Below the pieces are notes generated by a model that saw only the letters and a program-made list of their open reading frames with translations, was not told where the DNA came from and made no database searches. The translations under genes were made by a program, and so were the position numbers. A DNA stretch of 64,000 bases from Brevundimonas sp. (lineage in GTDB: Bacteria > Pseudomonadota > Alphaproteobacteria > Caulobacterales > Caulobacteraceae): NCBI GenBank assembly GCA_027531145.1, contig JAPZRF010000014.1, positions 41,628-105,627 on the forward strand. The letters are read 5' to 3'. The first letter of the stretch is position 1, and each line of letters opens with the position of its first letter. Of this stretch, positions 52,651-62,287 are shown piece by piece.

Positions 52651-52974
52651 TCAGAATTTCCGCCGGCCCGTGACCGTCTCGAAGAACATCCGCCAGTCGC
52701 CCATCAGGCTCCACAGCGGGTACTTGAAGGTCGCCGGCCGGTTCTTCTCGAAGACGATATGCCCGACCCAGGCGAAGCCGTAGCTGACCAGCGGCATGGC
52801 CAGCAGCCACCACGGGTTGAGGGTCGTGATCGCCAGAGCAAGCACCACCAGTACCAGACCACTGCCGACCACGTGGATGCGGCGGCACGTCGGGTTGGCG
52901 TGCTCACGGATGTAGAATGGGTAGAACTCGGCGAACGAAGCGTAGCGCCGGCTGTCTGCGGGGGCATGGCTCAT
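52651..52974 (-). CDS. DUF962/Mpo1-like membrane protein
   Basis: A 107-residue protein with the DUF962 start YASFAEFYPFYIREHANPTCRRIHVVGSGLVLVVL and a second helix LLAMPLVSYGFAWVGHIVFEKNRP, then FKYPLWSLMGDWRMF. Yeast Mpo1 of this family is an iron-dependent dioxygenase acting in fatty acid alpha-oxidation; whether bacterial members do the same is unknown. The His residues in REHANP, RRIH, GHIVFEKNRP are the likely iron ligands. The ATG at 52974 was chosen over the longer frame to 53070. Confidence 0.85.
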   Translation of the reverse strand: MSHAPADSRRYASFAEFYPFYIREHANPTCRRIHVVGSGLVLVVLALAITTLNPWWLLAMPLVSYGFAWVGHIVFEKNRPATFKYPLWSLMGDWRMFFETVTGRRKF

Positions 52975-53093
52975 GGCGTCAGGATGCGTCGCGCATCGGT
53001 CGCTGACAAGCCATCCGGGTGCCCAGCCGAGAACCCGGTTTCCCCGTTCCGCGTTTCCGCCCGGGTTCACCCTGGGTCTGAGGGGGACAGGGC

Positions 53094-53447
53094 ATGCGCT
53101 GCAAAGGCGGCCGCAGCGGCGGCGGCGCAGCGGTCGAGGGGCGCGTCGGCACGCCCGAGGACGGGGCGGGGCGCTTCGTGGATGTGATCGGAGCGAACCT
53201 CAACGGCGTCTGGGCCGCCAGCGCTGCGCGCGCATCCGGCGGCCAGGTGGCGCTGGAGCCCGGCGACCTCGACGCCGGCCTGATCACCGCCGGCACCATC
53301 GGCGACGACACCCTGCAACAGCACGGCGGCGGGCGTGCGTCGCCCGATAGCTTCACGCACGGTAGCTCAGAAGACTGCGCCGCCTGGCTGAGACACGGCT
53401 ACGAGGCCGGGCATCCGTCCGCCTCCAACACCCTTCAAACGCTCTGA
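53094..53447 (+). pseudogene. Remnant of a YpfJ-like neutral zinc metallopeptidase (middle deleted)
   Basis: The frame encodes a start MRCKGGRSGGG resembling the YpfJ N terminus MRWxGxRxSxN, then jumps to GVWAASAARASGGQVALEPGDLDAG, IGDDTLQQHGGGRASPDSFTHGSS and WLRHGYEAGHPS, the C-terminal signature of the family. The membrane anchor and the HExxH metal site of the roughly 280-residue protein are absent, and the conserved ADCxAGVWA Cys/Asp and final Cys are replaced. This fits an in-frame internal deletion plus point changes; the product cannot be an active peptidase. Confidence 0.8.
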
Positions 53448-53504
53448 ACCGACACCCATGGTGCCGTGCTTGTTGCGGCGCGGCACCGGCGCCATGCTGG
53501 CGGG

Positions 53505-54665
53505 ATGACCCCCGCCGTTCCTCTTCTCGCTCAGGATGCGCCCGACGCCGGGTCCGCCACGCCGGCCGGGGCGCTGACGAGCGCGCGGCGTCTGGTGCTG
53601 AAGATTGGCTCGGCGCTGATTGGTGCCGACCGCGCCGCCGACCTCGGCCGCGAGGTGGCCCGGCTGCGCGGCGAGGGGCGTGAGGTCATCCTCGTCTCGT
53701 CGGGCGCAGCGGTGCTCGGTCGCCGCCGCCTGGGCCTGCCGCGCGAGGCAGCGCTGGACCGCACCCAGGCCGCCGCCGCCGTCGGTCAGTCGTTGCTGAT
53801 GCGCGAATGGGATGCGGCGCTGGCCCCTCACGGCCTGACCCCGGCCCAGGTGCTACTGACCCGCGAGGATACCGAGCGTCGCCGCCGCTGGCTCAACGCC
53901 CGGGCGACGCTGGAGGCCCTGCTGGCGCTCGGTGCCGTACCGGTGGTCAACGAGAACGACACCGTGGCCACCGAAGAGATCCGCTACGGCGACAACGACC
54001 GGCTCGCCGCGCGCACGGCCCAGCTGGCCCGCGCCGACCTCCTGGTGCTGCTGTCCGACGTGGATGGCTTCTATGACGCGGACCCCCGCTCCTCACCCGG
54101 GGCGCGGCGCCTCGCCCGCATCGACGCCCTGACCCCGGAGATCCTGGCCATGGCCGGCGATGCCAATGCCGAGGCCGCCGTCGGGTCGGGCGGCATGCGC
54201 ACCAAGCTGGAGGCGGCGCGCATCGCCCGGGCCGCCGGCTGCGCCACCGTGATCCTCGACGGCCGGGTCGACAGCCCCCTTGGCGCCGCCGTCAGCAATG
54301 GCTCGGGCACCCTGATCACGGCCCACCAGTCCCCGCGCCAGGCCTACAAGGCATGGATCGCCGGCAGCGTCGCCCCGGCCGGGATGCTGCGGCTCGATGA
54401 GGGGGCCGCCGCCGCCCTGCGCGCCGGGAAGAGCCTGCTGCCCGCCGGGGTGGTGGCCGTCGAGGGCGGCTTCGACAAGGGCGACAGCGTCGAGCTGCGC
54501 GCGCCGGACGGGCGTCGTCTCGGGATCGGACTGGCGGCCTATGCCGCCGACGAGATGCGCCGGCTGGCCGGCCGTCAGAGCGGCGAGATCGAGGGGCTGC
54601 TGGGCTATCGCGGGCCCGGCGTCGCCATCCATCGCGACGACCTGGTGCTGGAAACGGGCGCATGA
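53505..54665 (+). CDS. proB: Glutamate 5-kinase
   Basis: First step of proline synthesis, phosphorylating glutamate. The 386-residue protein has the amino-acid-kinase domain ([52 protein letters not shown] and [16 protein letters not shown]) and a C-terminal PUA domain from about residue 285 ([32 protein letters not shown]). The ATG at 53505 was chosen although the frame is open to 53466. Its end overlaps proA by 4 bp. Confidence 0.96.
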   Translation: MTPAVPLLAQDAPDAGSATPAGALTSARRLVLKIGSALIGADRAADLGREVARLRGEGREVILVSSGAAVLGRRRLGLPREAALDRTQAAAAVGQSLLMREWDAALAPHGLTPAQVLLTREDTERRRRWLNARATLEALLALGAVPVVNENDTVATEEIRYGDNDRLAARTAQLARADLLVLLSDVDGFYDADPRSSPGARRLARIDALTPEILAMAGDANAEAAVGSGGMRTKLEAARIARAAGCATVILDGRVDSPLGAAVSNGSGTLITAHQSPRQAYKAWIAGSVAPAGMLRLDEGAAAALRAGKSLLPAGVVAVEGGFDKGDSVELRAPDGRRLGIGLAAYAADEMRRLAGRQSGEIEGLLGYRGPGVAIHRDDLVLETGA

Positions 54666-55921
54666 GCGACCTCGCCGCGCAGATGCTGGAGATGGGCCGG
54701 GCCGCCCGCGATGCCGCCCGGCCGCTCGCCCGGGCCCCCGCTGATCAGCGCAGCGCCGCCATCCGGGCCGGCGCGGATGCCCTGCTGGCGCGCGCCGATC
54801 AGGTGCTGACTGCCAACGCCCGCGACCTCGACGCCGCAGCGGCGCGCCACGCCCCGGCCAATATGGTCGAACGCCTGCGGCTCGACCCGGGGCGGCTGGA
54901 GACCATCGCCGGGGCCATGCGCGCCGTCGCCGACCAGCCCGATCCGCTCGGCGCGGAAACGGCCCGCTGGACGCCGGCCAACGGGCTGAACATCGCCCGG
55001 GTCTGCGTGCCGCTGGGCGTGCTGGCCATCATCTTCGAGAGTCGGCCGAACGTGGCCGCCGACGCCGCCGCCATCTGCCTCCGCTCCGGTAACGCCGCCC
55101 TGCTGCGTGCTGGCTCGGACAGCCTGCACAGCGCACTCGCCATCCATGGTGCCGTGGTAGAGGGCCTGACCGCGGCCGGCCTGCCGGCCGCTGCGGTGCA
55201 GATGGTCGACACGCCGGACCGGGATGCGGTCGGCGAGCTCCTTACGGGGCTCGGAGGGACCATCGACCTCATCGTCCCGCGTGGCGGGCGCAGCCTGGTC
55301 GAGCGGGTGCAGGCCGAGGCGCGCGCCCCGGTGCTCGGTCATCTGGAAGGCATCTGCCACACCTATCTGCATGCCTCGGCCGATCCGGACATGGCCCGCG
55401 CGGTGGTGTTGAACGCCAAGATGCGGCGCACTTCGATCTGCGGCGCGACAGAGACCCTGCTGGTGGACGCCGGTGCCCTGTCCGTGCTTCCGGAGGTGGC
55501 GCAGGGCCTGATCGCTGCCGGCTGCGAACTGCGTGGCGACGCCCGGGCGCGCGACGCCGTGCCGCAGATGGCCGAGGCGGTCGAGGCCGACTGGCCAACC
55601 GAGTATCTGGCCCCGATCCTCTCCGTACGGGTGGTGGACGATCTGGAAGCGGCGGTCGAGCATATCGCCCGCTACGGCTCGGGCCACACCGAAGCGATCA
55701 TCGCCGCCGACCCGGCCGCCGCCGAGCGCTTCCTGGCCCTGGTCGACAGCGCCATCGTCATGTGGAACGCCTCGACCCAGTTCGCCGACGGCGGCGAGTT
55801 CGGCTTCGGGGCGGAGATCGGCATCTCCACTTCGCGTTTGCACGCGCGCGGCCCGGTCGGGGCGCAGCAGCTGGTCAGCTACAAGTATGTGGTGCGAGGC
55901 GCGGGCCACACCCGCCCCTGA
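54662..55921 (+). CDS. proA: Gamma-glutamyl phosphate reductase
   Basis: Second step of proline synthesis, reducing gamma-glutamyl phosphate with NADPH. The 419-residue aldehyde-dehydrogenase-fold protein shows [39 protein letters not shown], the loop [31 protein letters not shown], and the catalytic Cys in [16 protein letters not shown] near residue 260, ending [22 protein letters not shown]. Translation is coupled to proB by ATGA. Confidence 0.97.
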   Translation: MSDLAAQMLEMGRAARDAARPLARAPADQRSAAIRAGADALLARADQVLTANARDLDAAAARHAPANMVERLRLDPGRLETIAGAMRAVADQPDPLGAETARWTPANGLNIARVCVPLGVLAIIFESRPNVAADAAAICLRSGNAALLRAGSDSLHSALAIHGAVVEGLTAAGLPAAAVQMVDTPDRDAVGELLTGLGGTIDLIVPRGGRSLVERVQAEARAPVLGHLEGICHTYLHASADPDMARAVVLNAKMRRTSICGATETLLVDAGALSVLPEVAQGLIAAGCELRGDARARDAVPQMAEAVEADWPTEYLAPILSVRVVDDLEAAVEHIARYGSGHTEAIIAADPAAAERFLALVDSAIVMWNASTQFADGGEFGFGAEIGISTSRLHARGPVGAQQLVSYKYVVRGAGHTRP

Positions 55922-56869
55922 TCAGGACAGGTCGATGTCGACCGCCCGGCTCAGCCACAGCTCGCCCGCGCCCAGTCTCAGCACCGCGCGGCGGCCACGG
56001 AAAGCCGGCATGCCGATCAACCCCTCGGGCAGGGTCCGGCTGGCCACATCCTCATAGATGGCCACGGTGGCGTCGCGGAACAGGGCGTCGCCGAAGGTCA
56101 CCGTCCGCGCCCGCACGAGCTCCGACCGAACCGAACCGCCCAGCACGAGGCTCGAACCACGGCGGGTTTCACGCCCGTCGAGCAGCCCCAGTCCCCCGGC
56201 CGCGGCGCGGCTGAGGGCCAGCAGGGAGGATGAGCCCGTGTCGATCATGGCGGTGGTCACCGCCCCCTCGACCGATACCTCCGCCGCCAGCGCCCGACCC
56301 TCGCGCAGGACCGGCGTCCGCGTCAGGTCGCCCCACGGGGGCGGGGCACCGGGCGGGGCCAGGGCCAGACGGCGCTCCGTCAGATCGAGCCAAAGATCGC
56401 TTTCGCCGAGCACGTCCTGGCCGAGGATCAGCGGCGTCGCGAGGCCCGCCTCGTGCGCGAGTGGTCCGAGGTCGAGGATGGCGGCGCGCATGCCGGTGAA
56501 GCTTGCCCCCGCTGCGGTGATGTCGATGGTCACGCCCCGCCCCACCTGGGAGCCGCCACCGACGCCATAGGCCAGCAAGGGGATGTCGAAGCCCTCGCCG
56601 AGGCCGAGCCGCTGCACGAGACGGCGGTCGACCACCGAGTACTGAGCCCCGGAGTCCACCAGGGCGCGGACCGGCTCACCGGCGAGGGTCGCGGCGATGA
56701 TCAGGACGTGGGCGCGATCATCGACGAGGTTGGCCCAGCCCGCCGTCCCGCCCGTCGTGAACCTGGCCTGCGGCGAAGGCCAGACGACGTTCTGGCGGAA
56801 CCACCAGCTACCGCCGAGCACGCCGGCGACAAGGCCGGCCCGGATCAGGAAGGAACGTCGCGTACCCAA
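55922..56869 (-). CDS. Anchored retropepsin-like aspartyl protease with two Asp motifs
   Basis: A 315-residue protein with an N-terminal hydrophobic anchor (SFLIRAGLVAGVLGGSWWF) and two tandem aspartyl-protease halves: ALVDSGAQYSVVDRRLVQRLG near residue 68 and AMIDTGSSSLLALSRAAAG near 207, each with hydrophobic-hydrophobic-Gly motifs (LILGQDVLG; GLIGMPAFRG) later. This is the single-chain, double-domain form; retroviral enzymes are half-size dimers. The start is TTG at 56869 with a GGAAGAGG sequence upstream. Convergent with proA, whose stop abuts its own. Confidence 0.83.
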   Translation of the reverse strand: MGTRRSFLIRAGLVAGVLGGSWWFRQNVVWPSPQARFTTGGTAGWANLVDDRAHVLIIAATLAGEPVRALVDSGAQYSVVDRRLVQRLGLGEGFDIPLLAYGVGGGSQVGRGVTIDITAAGASFTGMRAAILDLGPLAHEAGLATPLILGQDVLGESDLWLDLTERRLALAPPGAPPPWGDLTRTPVLREGRALAAEVSVEGAVTTAMIDTGSSSLLALSRAAAGGLGLLDGRETRRGSSLVLGGSVRSELVRARTVTFGDALFRDATVAIYEDVASRTLPEGLIGMPAFRGRRAVLRLGAGELWLSRAVDIDLS

Positions 56870-56999
56870 GCCTCTTCCTTCGCCTCCGCCCCGCCCGCTG
56901 TCGAGCGTGACGCGGGGTAATGCGACGAGAGGACGCCGTGGGCCGGGAGGTGCGCGGCGTCACCTCAACGGGTCGGGGCGCTTTCGGCTCCCTGTCGGA

Positions 57000-58007
57000 T
57001 CAGCCGTTGGCCGGCCGCATGGCCCGCTCCGGCGGCACGCCCGGCGAAGCCTCGCGCGGCGCGCCGGCGGTCTCGCCCGGCTTCATGAACTTGACCAGCA
57101 CCCGCTGCCCAATCAGCAGCGGCGCGTCCGTGGCCGTGACCACCACCTCGACCACGCGCTCGTCGGACCGCTGGCTGGGATCGTCCGAGGCCAGCTTGCG
57201 GGCTCCGAAGACGGCGGCCCGGCGCAGTACCTCGCCGACGACGACCCGGGTCGGATCGCCTTCCGGCGAGATCTCGACCGCCTGCCCGACGCTGACGTTG
57301 GGGATGTCGCTCTCGACGATCTCGGCGCGGACGATGCGCGGGGCCTCGGGCTCAAGATCGAACATGGTCGAGACGTTCAGGGTCGAGGCGCCGGCGCCCG
57401 GGTTGGCGTAGCGGCGCACGATCCGGCCATCCATGGGCGCGCGGATGACGGTCAGTTCGAGATTGTACTCGGCCTCGGCCAGACGGGCGCGGGCGGTCTG
57501 GACCGCGGCGCGCTGCGACTGCAGGCGCGCTTCGGCGGCGGCGATCTGGTCACGCGCCTGATCCATGCGCTGGGCGGCGACGAAGTTGGACGCGACCAGC
57601 TGGGCGAGGCGGTCATGCTCGCGGCGGGCGGTGCGCAGGTCGACCTGGATCTGGGCCAGCTGGCTCTCGGACTGGGCCACCTCGGCGCGGGCGCGCTGCA
57701 GGGCGAGGCGGGCCTCGTCGTCTTCCTGACGGGCCAGGACCTGGCCGGCGGTGACGACATCACCCTCCTGCACCAGCACCTCGCGCACCACGCCGCCGCG
57801 GCGGGCGGCGACCTGGATGATGCCGCCCTCGACATCGACGCGGCCGTTGGCCACCGCGGCATAGGGGCTCTCGACCGCCGCCGCAGTCTGCTCGGCCGCC
57901 TTCTTCTTCGCCGCGCCCTGGAACGACAGGTAGCCGAAGCCTGCGACGGCGACAATGATCGCCAGCAGGCCGATCCAGAGCCACTTGTTCTTCAGGAAGC
58001 CGGGCAT
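57000..58007 (-). CDS. HlyD/MFP-family periplasmic adaptor (DevB-like)
   Basis: A 335-residue membrane fusion protein. An N-terminal membrane helix (residues 9-30) is followed by a lipoyl half (GRVDVEGGIIQVAARRGGVVREVLVQEGDVV), a long alpha hairpin (residues 85-180, with Ala/Arg/Glu/Gln-rich coiled coil) and the second lipoyl half ELTVIRAPMDGRIVRRYANPGAGA, then a beta-barrel. Last gene of a permease-ATPase-adaptor unit on the minus strand, as in DevBCA-type glycolipid/efflux exporters. No outer membrane TolC gene is near. Confidence 0.9.
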   Translation of the reverse strand: MPGFLKNKWLWIGLLAIIVAVAGFGYLSFQGAAKKKAAEQTAAAVESPYAAVANGRVDVEGGIIQVAARRGGVVREVLVQEGDVVTAGQVLARQEDDEARLALQRARAEVAQSESQLAQIQVDLRTARREHDRLAQLVASNFVAAQRMDQARDQIAAAEARLQSQRAAVQTARARLAEAEYNLELTVIRAPMDGRIVRRYANPGAGASTLNVSTMFDLEPEAPRIVRAEIVESDIPNVSVGQAVEISPEGDPTRVVVGEVLRRAAVFGARKLASDDPSQRSDERVVEVVVTATDAPLLIGQRVLVKFMKPGETAGAPREASPGVPPERAMRPANG

Positions 58008-58040
58008 GATGAGAGTGTCCTGGATGTTCTGGTTGCTTGA

Positions 58041-58793
58041 TCAGTGCGACGAGGCGAGCGTCGTGTCGGGGTTCGGCGTGCGGCGCGTGTCATCGATGAT
58101 GCGCCCATCCTCGATGTGAATGATGCGGTCGGCCCAAGCCTCGAGGCGGGGGTCATGGGTGACGCAGACGACCGCAGCGCCGTGCTCGGAGGCGGCCCGC
58201 CGTAGCAGGCGGACGACCACCTGGCCGTTCTCGCCGTCAAGCGCCGAGGTCGGCTCGTCCGCGAACAGGATCTTGGGGTCCTTGGACAGCGCCCGGGCGA
58301 TGGCGACGCGCTGTTTCTCGCCTCCCGAGAGCGCCGACGGCCGCTGGTGCAGACGAGGCTTGAGGCCGACCTCCTCCAGCGCGACGGTCGCACGGCGCTT
58401 CGCCTGGTCAGGGGTCAGCCCCTGGAACTTCAGCACTGTCTCGACCTGCTGCAAGGCGGTCAGGGCCGGGAACAGGTTGAAGCCCTGGAAGATGAAGCCG
58501 CAGTTGTCGAGGCGGAACTTGTCGATCCGGCCCGGGGACAGCTTCCACAGGTCCGGCACGTCGAGCGTCGCCACCTTGCCCTCCTCGGGCCGTAGCAGGC
58601 CCGAGAGCGCAGCGATCAGGGTCGATTTGCCCGAGCCGGACGGCCCCATGACCATGGTCAGGTCGCCGTGCCGCGCGTCGAAATCGACGCCCTTGAGCAC
58701 CTCGACGAAGCCCTTTCCCGACTTGAAGCGCTTCACCAGGCCGGTGGCCTCGATCGCGGCGTCGCCATGTCTTCCAAGCGCCTTTGTGATCAT
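58041..58793 (-). CDS. ABC transporter ATP-binding protein (DevA/LolD/MacB-type)
   Basis: A 250-residue ATPase with Walker A GPSGSGKSTL near residue 50, the Q-loop FIFQGFNLFPALTA near 100, signature LSGGEKQRVAIARAL near 155 and Walker B ILFADEPTSALDGENGQ near 175, H-loop VTHDPRL. This pattern belongs to the MacB/LolD/DevA group which energises FtsX-like permeases. The ATG overlaps the permease stop by 4 bp. The adaptor gene follows after 33 bp. Confidence 0.94.
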   Translation of the reverse strand: MITKALGRHGDAAIEATGLVKRFKSGKGFVEVLKGVDFDARHGDLTMVMGPSGSGKSTLIAALSGLLRPEEGKVATLDVPDLWKLSPGRIDKFRLDNCGFIFQGFNLFPALTALQQVETVLKFQGLTPDQAKRRATVALEEVGLKPRLHQRPSALSGGEKQRVAIARALSKDPKILFADEPTSALDGENGQVVVRLLRRAASEHGAAVVCVTHDPRLEAWADRIIHIEDGRIIDDTRRTPNPDTTLASSH

Positions 58794-59962
58794 CGCAGCA
58801 GGTCCGCCGGTTGGCTGTTCTTGAGCACGCCGAGCGACAGGAAACCCGACACCATCGCAATTACAACGAGGCCGCCTCCAACGATCAGCAACAGGACGGG
58901 CGGCAGGGAGATGATCACGGAGTTGGCCGCGGCGAAAAGCGACACCAGCCAGGTCAGGGCGATCGCGGCAGCGACACCGACGAGGCCGACCCAGAAACTC
59001 AGCTCGATGACGATGCGACGCAGGGCACCCATGGACACGCCGAGCGCCCGGAGCGAAGCGAACTCCTTGATGTTGGCCATAATGGCCCCGCGCAGAGTCT
59101 GCCAGGTGATGGCCACGCCGATGATCACCCCGAGGACGACGCAGCCGCCGATGATAATGACGAGAATGCCTTCCTCGAACATGGCGTTCTGGTTGGCGTC
59201 AGCGAGATCCTGACGCGTCCAGGCTTTCCACTGGCCCTTGCCCATGGCGTTCAGCTCGGCGGTGACAATCTCGGCCCTGGCGGGATCCTTGATCTTGACC
59301 ATCAGGGGCCCTACGCGCGTCCCCGTATCGGCCTGTCCCAGCAAGCGCAATGTGTCTCGGCTCATGACAATGTTCTGCGTCATCATGTTGGGATAGCCAC
59401 GGATCACAGCCACAACCGTCACGGTCCGGCCGTTGTACAGGGCCTTGTCTCCCAGCTTAACGCCCAAGGGTCTCAGGGCCGTCTCGTCGATCGCGACCGT
59501 GTACGGCTGACGCAGGGCGTCCACCAGGTCCTGCGAGTAGTCTGTCGGGATGGTCACCGCGCCCGGCGTGGTATCAATGATCACGGTCTGCACGAATTGC
59601 GCACGCGGGGCTCCTTGCCGGGCCCGGTCGGCTGCGCTCATGGTCGGGTCAACATTCTTGATTGACTGGAACGATCCAGCGGCACCGTCGAGGGCCTGGA
59701 CCTCGGTGACCTCAGCGTGATTGTAGACCAGCGGAATGAAGCGCCGGGGCACGCCCGAGGGACCACCCAGCAGGCTGCGCGCGCCGGGAGCCAGCACCAT
59801 GATGTCGGCACGCGAGCGCTCGATCTGGGCGGTGAAGCCCTTGCCAATCCCGAGAAAGACGCCGGTCATGGCGAGCACGAGAAGGCCGGAGAGGGCCAAT
59901 GCCATGACGGCTGCCATGTACCGGCGCCATTCGTAGAGAAGGGTAGACAGGGCCAGTGACAT
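58790..59962 (-). CDS. FtsX-like ABC permease (DevC/MacB-type)
   Basis: A 390-residue permease with one N-terminal helix (residues 16-38), a large periplasmic domain (about 45-270) and three C-terminal helices (near 275, 325, 358), the FtsX/MacB topology. TMTGVFLGIGKGFTAQIERSRADIMVLAPGARSL, near the start, and LRGAIMANIKEFASLRALGVSMGALRRIVIELSFWVG are typical of DevC. It leads the permease-ATPase-adaptor unit, suggesting export of a lipid, drug or peptide; substrate not shown. Confidence 0.92.
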   Translation of the reverse strand: MSLALSTLLYEWRRYMAAVMALALSGLLVLAMTGVFLGIGKGFTAQIERSRADIMVLAPGARSLLGGPSGVPRRFIPLVYNHAEVTEVQALDGAAGSFQSIKNVDPTMSAADRARQGAPRAQFVQTVIIDTTPGAVTIPTDYSQDLVDALRQPYTVAIDETALRPLGVKLGDKALYNGRTVTVVAVIRGYPNMMTQNIVMSRDTLRLLGQADTGTRVGPLMVKIKDPARAEIVTAELNAMGKGQWKAWTRQDLADANQNAMFEEGILVIIIGGCVVLGVIIGVAITWQTLRGAIMANIKEFASLRALGVSMGALRRIVIELSFWVGLVGVAAAIALTWLVSLFAAANSVIISLPPVLLLIVGGGLVVIAMVSGFLSLGVLKNSQPADLLR

Positions 59963-60130
59963 GCGAAGCGGTTCAACCCCCGAGAAGGCGCTTTATCTGA
60001 CCGGGCGACGGTCAAGGTCCAAGTTAAATCGGGGTAAGACACCCGACGCCAGAGGCCACTTGCGGCGGCGACGGGCGCGCGGATAGTTACCCCATAACAC
60101 GCGCAAGGCGCGACCCCGGGAGTTCCTCAC

Positions 60131-62203
60131 ATGAAAATCCGCCTCACCGCCTCAGCCCTCGCCCTCGGCTGGGCCCTCGCGGTCCTGTCTACCGCACCCG
60201 CCGCCGCGGAAGAAGGCATGTGGACCTTCGACAACTTCCCCATCGCCCGGGTCAACCAGACCTATGGCACCCGTATCGACCAGGCATGGCTGGACCGGGT
60301 GCGCGAGGCCTCGGTGCGCCTGCGCGGCTGCTCGGCCTCGTTCGTCTCGCCCAAGGGGCTGATCCTGACCAACCATCACTGCGTGGTGTCGTGCATCCAG
60401 GAACTGTCGACGGCGGAGCAGGACTATGTCGCCAACGGCTTCCTCGTCGCCACCCGCGAGGAAGAGCGCGCCTGCCCCGGCCAGACCGCCGAGGTGCTGA
60501 CCGAGATCGTGGACGTCACCGACCAGGTGCTGGCCGCCGGCGCCGGGCTTGAGGGTGCCGCCTTCGCTGCCGCCCGCACCGCCGAGATCAACCGCATCCA
60601 GGACGAGGCCTGTGCCGGCGACAGCCGCTTCAGCTGTCAGGTGATCAGCTTCTACCGTGGCGGACGCTATGGCCTCTACAAGTTCCGCCGCTACGACGAC
60701 GTCCGCCTCGCCTTCGCGCCGGAGTTCCAGGCGGCCTTCTTCGGCGGCGACCCGGACAACTTCAACTTCCCGCGCTACGCCCTCGACGCCGCCTTCCTGC
60801 GCGCCTACGAGAACGGCCAGCCGGTCGCGACGCCGAACCACCTGACCTGGAACCCGCGCGCGCCGCAGGCCGGCGAGCCGACCTTCGTGTCCGGTAACCC
60901 TGGCACCACCCAGCGCCTGCTGACGGTGGCCCAGCTGGAGCGCCTGCGCGACCAGCAGCTGCCGCTGCAGCTGATCCAGGGCTCGGAACTGCGCGGCCGG
61001 CTGCTGACCTACGCCGCAAGCGGCGACGAGGCCGCCCGCGTCTCGGTCGACCCGATCTTCGGCCTCGAGAACAGCTTCAAGGTCTGGTACGGCCAACAGC
61101 AGGCTCTTCTCGACCCGGCCTTCATGGCCGGGAAGCGGGCCGAGGAGGCGGAACTGCGCGAGCGCGTCGCCGCTGATCCGGCCCTGCAGCTGCGCATCGG
61201 CGACCCTTGGACCGAGATCGAGGCCGCGGAGCTCGCCGCTCGCGACCTCGCCGTGCCCTTCCGCCAGATCGTCACCGCCGCCGGCGGCGGCTCGGCCCTG
61301 TACGGCATGGCCAACTCCATTGTCGGCGTCGCACGGGAGCGGGGGAAGCCCGAAGGCCAGCGCAACCCGGGCTTCGACGCCGCGGTCGCCCGCACCCGCA
61401 CCCGCCTGCTCGAGGAAACGCCCGTCTCGATGGACCTCGAGCGCATCCGGCTCGGCTTCTGGCTGTCCAAGACGCGCGAGTACCTGACCGTCGATGACGT
61501 GCGGGTGCGCACCCTGCTGGGCCGGGAGAGCCCCGAAGGCCTGGCCGAACGCGCCATCTCGGGCACCCGGCTGGACGAGGCGGCATTCCGCGCCGCCGCG
61601 CTCGACCTGAACGTCGAGCAGCTGGTCGCCCTCAACGATCCGCTGATCGACCTCGCCCTGCGCAACGCCGACCAGGCCGCCGCGCTCCAGGCCGAATGGG
61701 GTGCCCGCGTGGGTGTGCCGAGCACCCGCGCCGCCGAGCGTGTGGCCCAGGCGCGCTTCGCCGTCTATGGCGACAACCAGTATCCCGACGCCACCTTCTC
61801 CCTGCGCCTGTCATACGGTTCGGTACAGGGCTGGTCCTACCGCGGCGTCGAGGTGCCGCCCATCACCTATATGGGCGGCCTGTTTGAGCGAGCCACCGGT
61901 GCCGCGCCGTTCAACGCCGCCGAGGACTTTCTCGCCGCGCGCGATCAGATTGAGTCCCGAGTGGTCTACAACTACGTGACCACCAACGACATCATCGGAG
62001 GCAACTCCGGCTCACCGGTCATCGACGCCGAGGGCCAGGTGATCGGTGCCGCCTTTGACGGCAACATCCACTCTCTCGGCGGCTCTTTCGGCTATGACGG
62101 CAGCGTCAACCGCACCGTGGTGGTCTCCACCGCCGCGGTCACGGAGGCCCTGCGCAAGGTCTATGACCAGCCGCGCCTGCTGCGTGAACTCGGCGTGGAC
62201 TGA
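60131..62203 (+). CDS. S46 family dipeptidyl-peptidase (second copy)
   Basis: A 690-residue periplasmic exopeptidase homologous along its full length to the protein at 27595-29673 and beginning with the same AEEGMWTFDNFPI after the signal peptide (APAAA). The catalytic His is in LTNHHCVVSC, the Asp region in FGGDPDNFNFPRYA, and the Ser in GGNSGSPVIDAEG. The S1-determining position is Gly in GAAFDGNIHS, as in DPP7-type enzymes that prefer hydrophobic P1 residues. A hairpin follows 10 bp after the stop. Confidence 0.94.
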   Translation: MKIRLTASALALGWALAVLSTAPAAAEEGMWTFDNFPIARVNQTYGTRIDQAWLDRVREASVRLRGCSASFVSPKGLILTNHHCVVSCIQELSTAEQDYVANGFLVATREEERACPGQTAEVLTEIVDVTDQVLAAGAGLEGAAFAAARTAEINRIQDEACAGDSRFSCQVISFYRGGRYGLYKFRRYDDVRLAFAPEFQAAFFGGDPDNFNFPRYALDAAFLRAYENGQPVATPNHLTWNPRAPQAGEPTFVSGNPGTTQRLLTVAQLERLRDQQLPLQLIQGSELRGRLLTYAASGDEAARVSVDPIFGLENSFKVWYGQQQALLDPAFMAGKRAEEAELRERVAADPALQLRIGDPWTEIEAAELAARDLAVPFRQIVTAAGGGSALYGMANSIVGVARERGKPEGQRNPGFDAAVARTRTRLLEETPVSMDLERIRLGFWLSKTREYLTVDDVRVRTLLGRESPEGLAERAISGTRLDEAAFRAAALDLNVEQLVALNDPLIDLALRNADQAAALQAEWGARVGVPSTRAAERVAQARFAVYGDNQYPDATFSLRLSYGSVQGWSYRGVEVPPITYMGGLFERATGAAPFNAAEDFLAARDQIESRVVYNYVTTNDIIGGNSGSPVIDAEGQVIGAAFDGNIHSLGGSFGYDGSVNRTVVVSTAAVTEALRKVYDQPRLLRELGVD

Positions 62204-62213
62204 TCCCGCACAC

Positions 62214-62247
62214 GGAAGGGGCCGCGCCCTGTGGCGCAGTCCCTTCC
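62214..62247. terminator. Hairpin after the second S46 gene
   Basis: GGAAGGG (62214-62220) and CCCTTCC (62241-62247) make an outer stem; GCGCC and GGCGC pair inside around a CTGT loop. It lies between convergent genes, lacks a T-tract, and probably acts on both strands. Confidence 0.5.
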
Positions 62248-62287
62248 TGCCCGGCGGCCCGACCTACCAGTGGTCGCGGCGATCCTC

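Noticed and set aside
60131..62203. Recent duplication of the S46 gene
   Set aside because: The two proteins share motifs throughout but differ widely in between, so they are old paralogues and not a recent copy.
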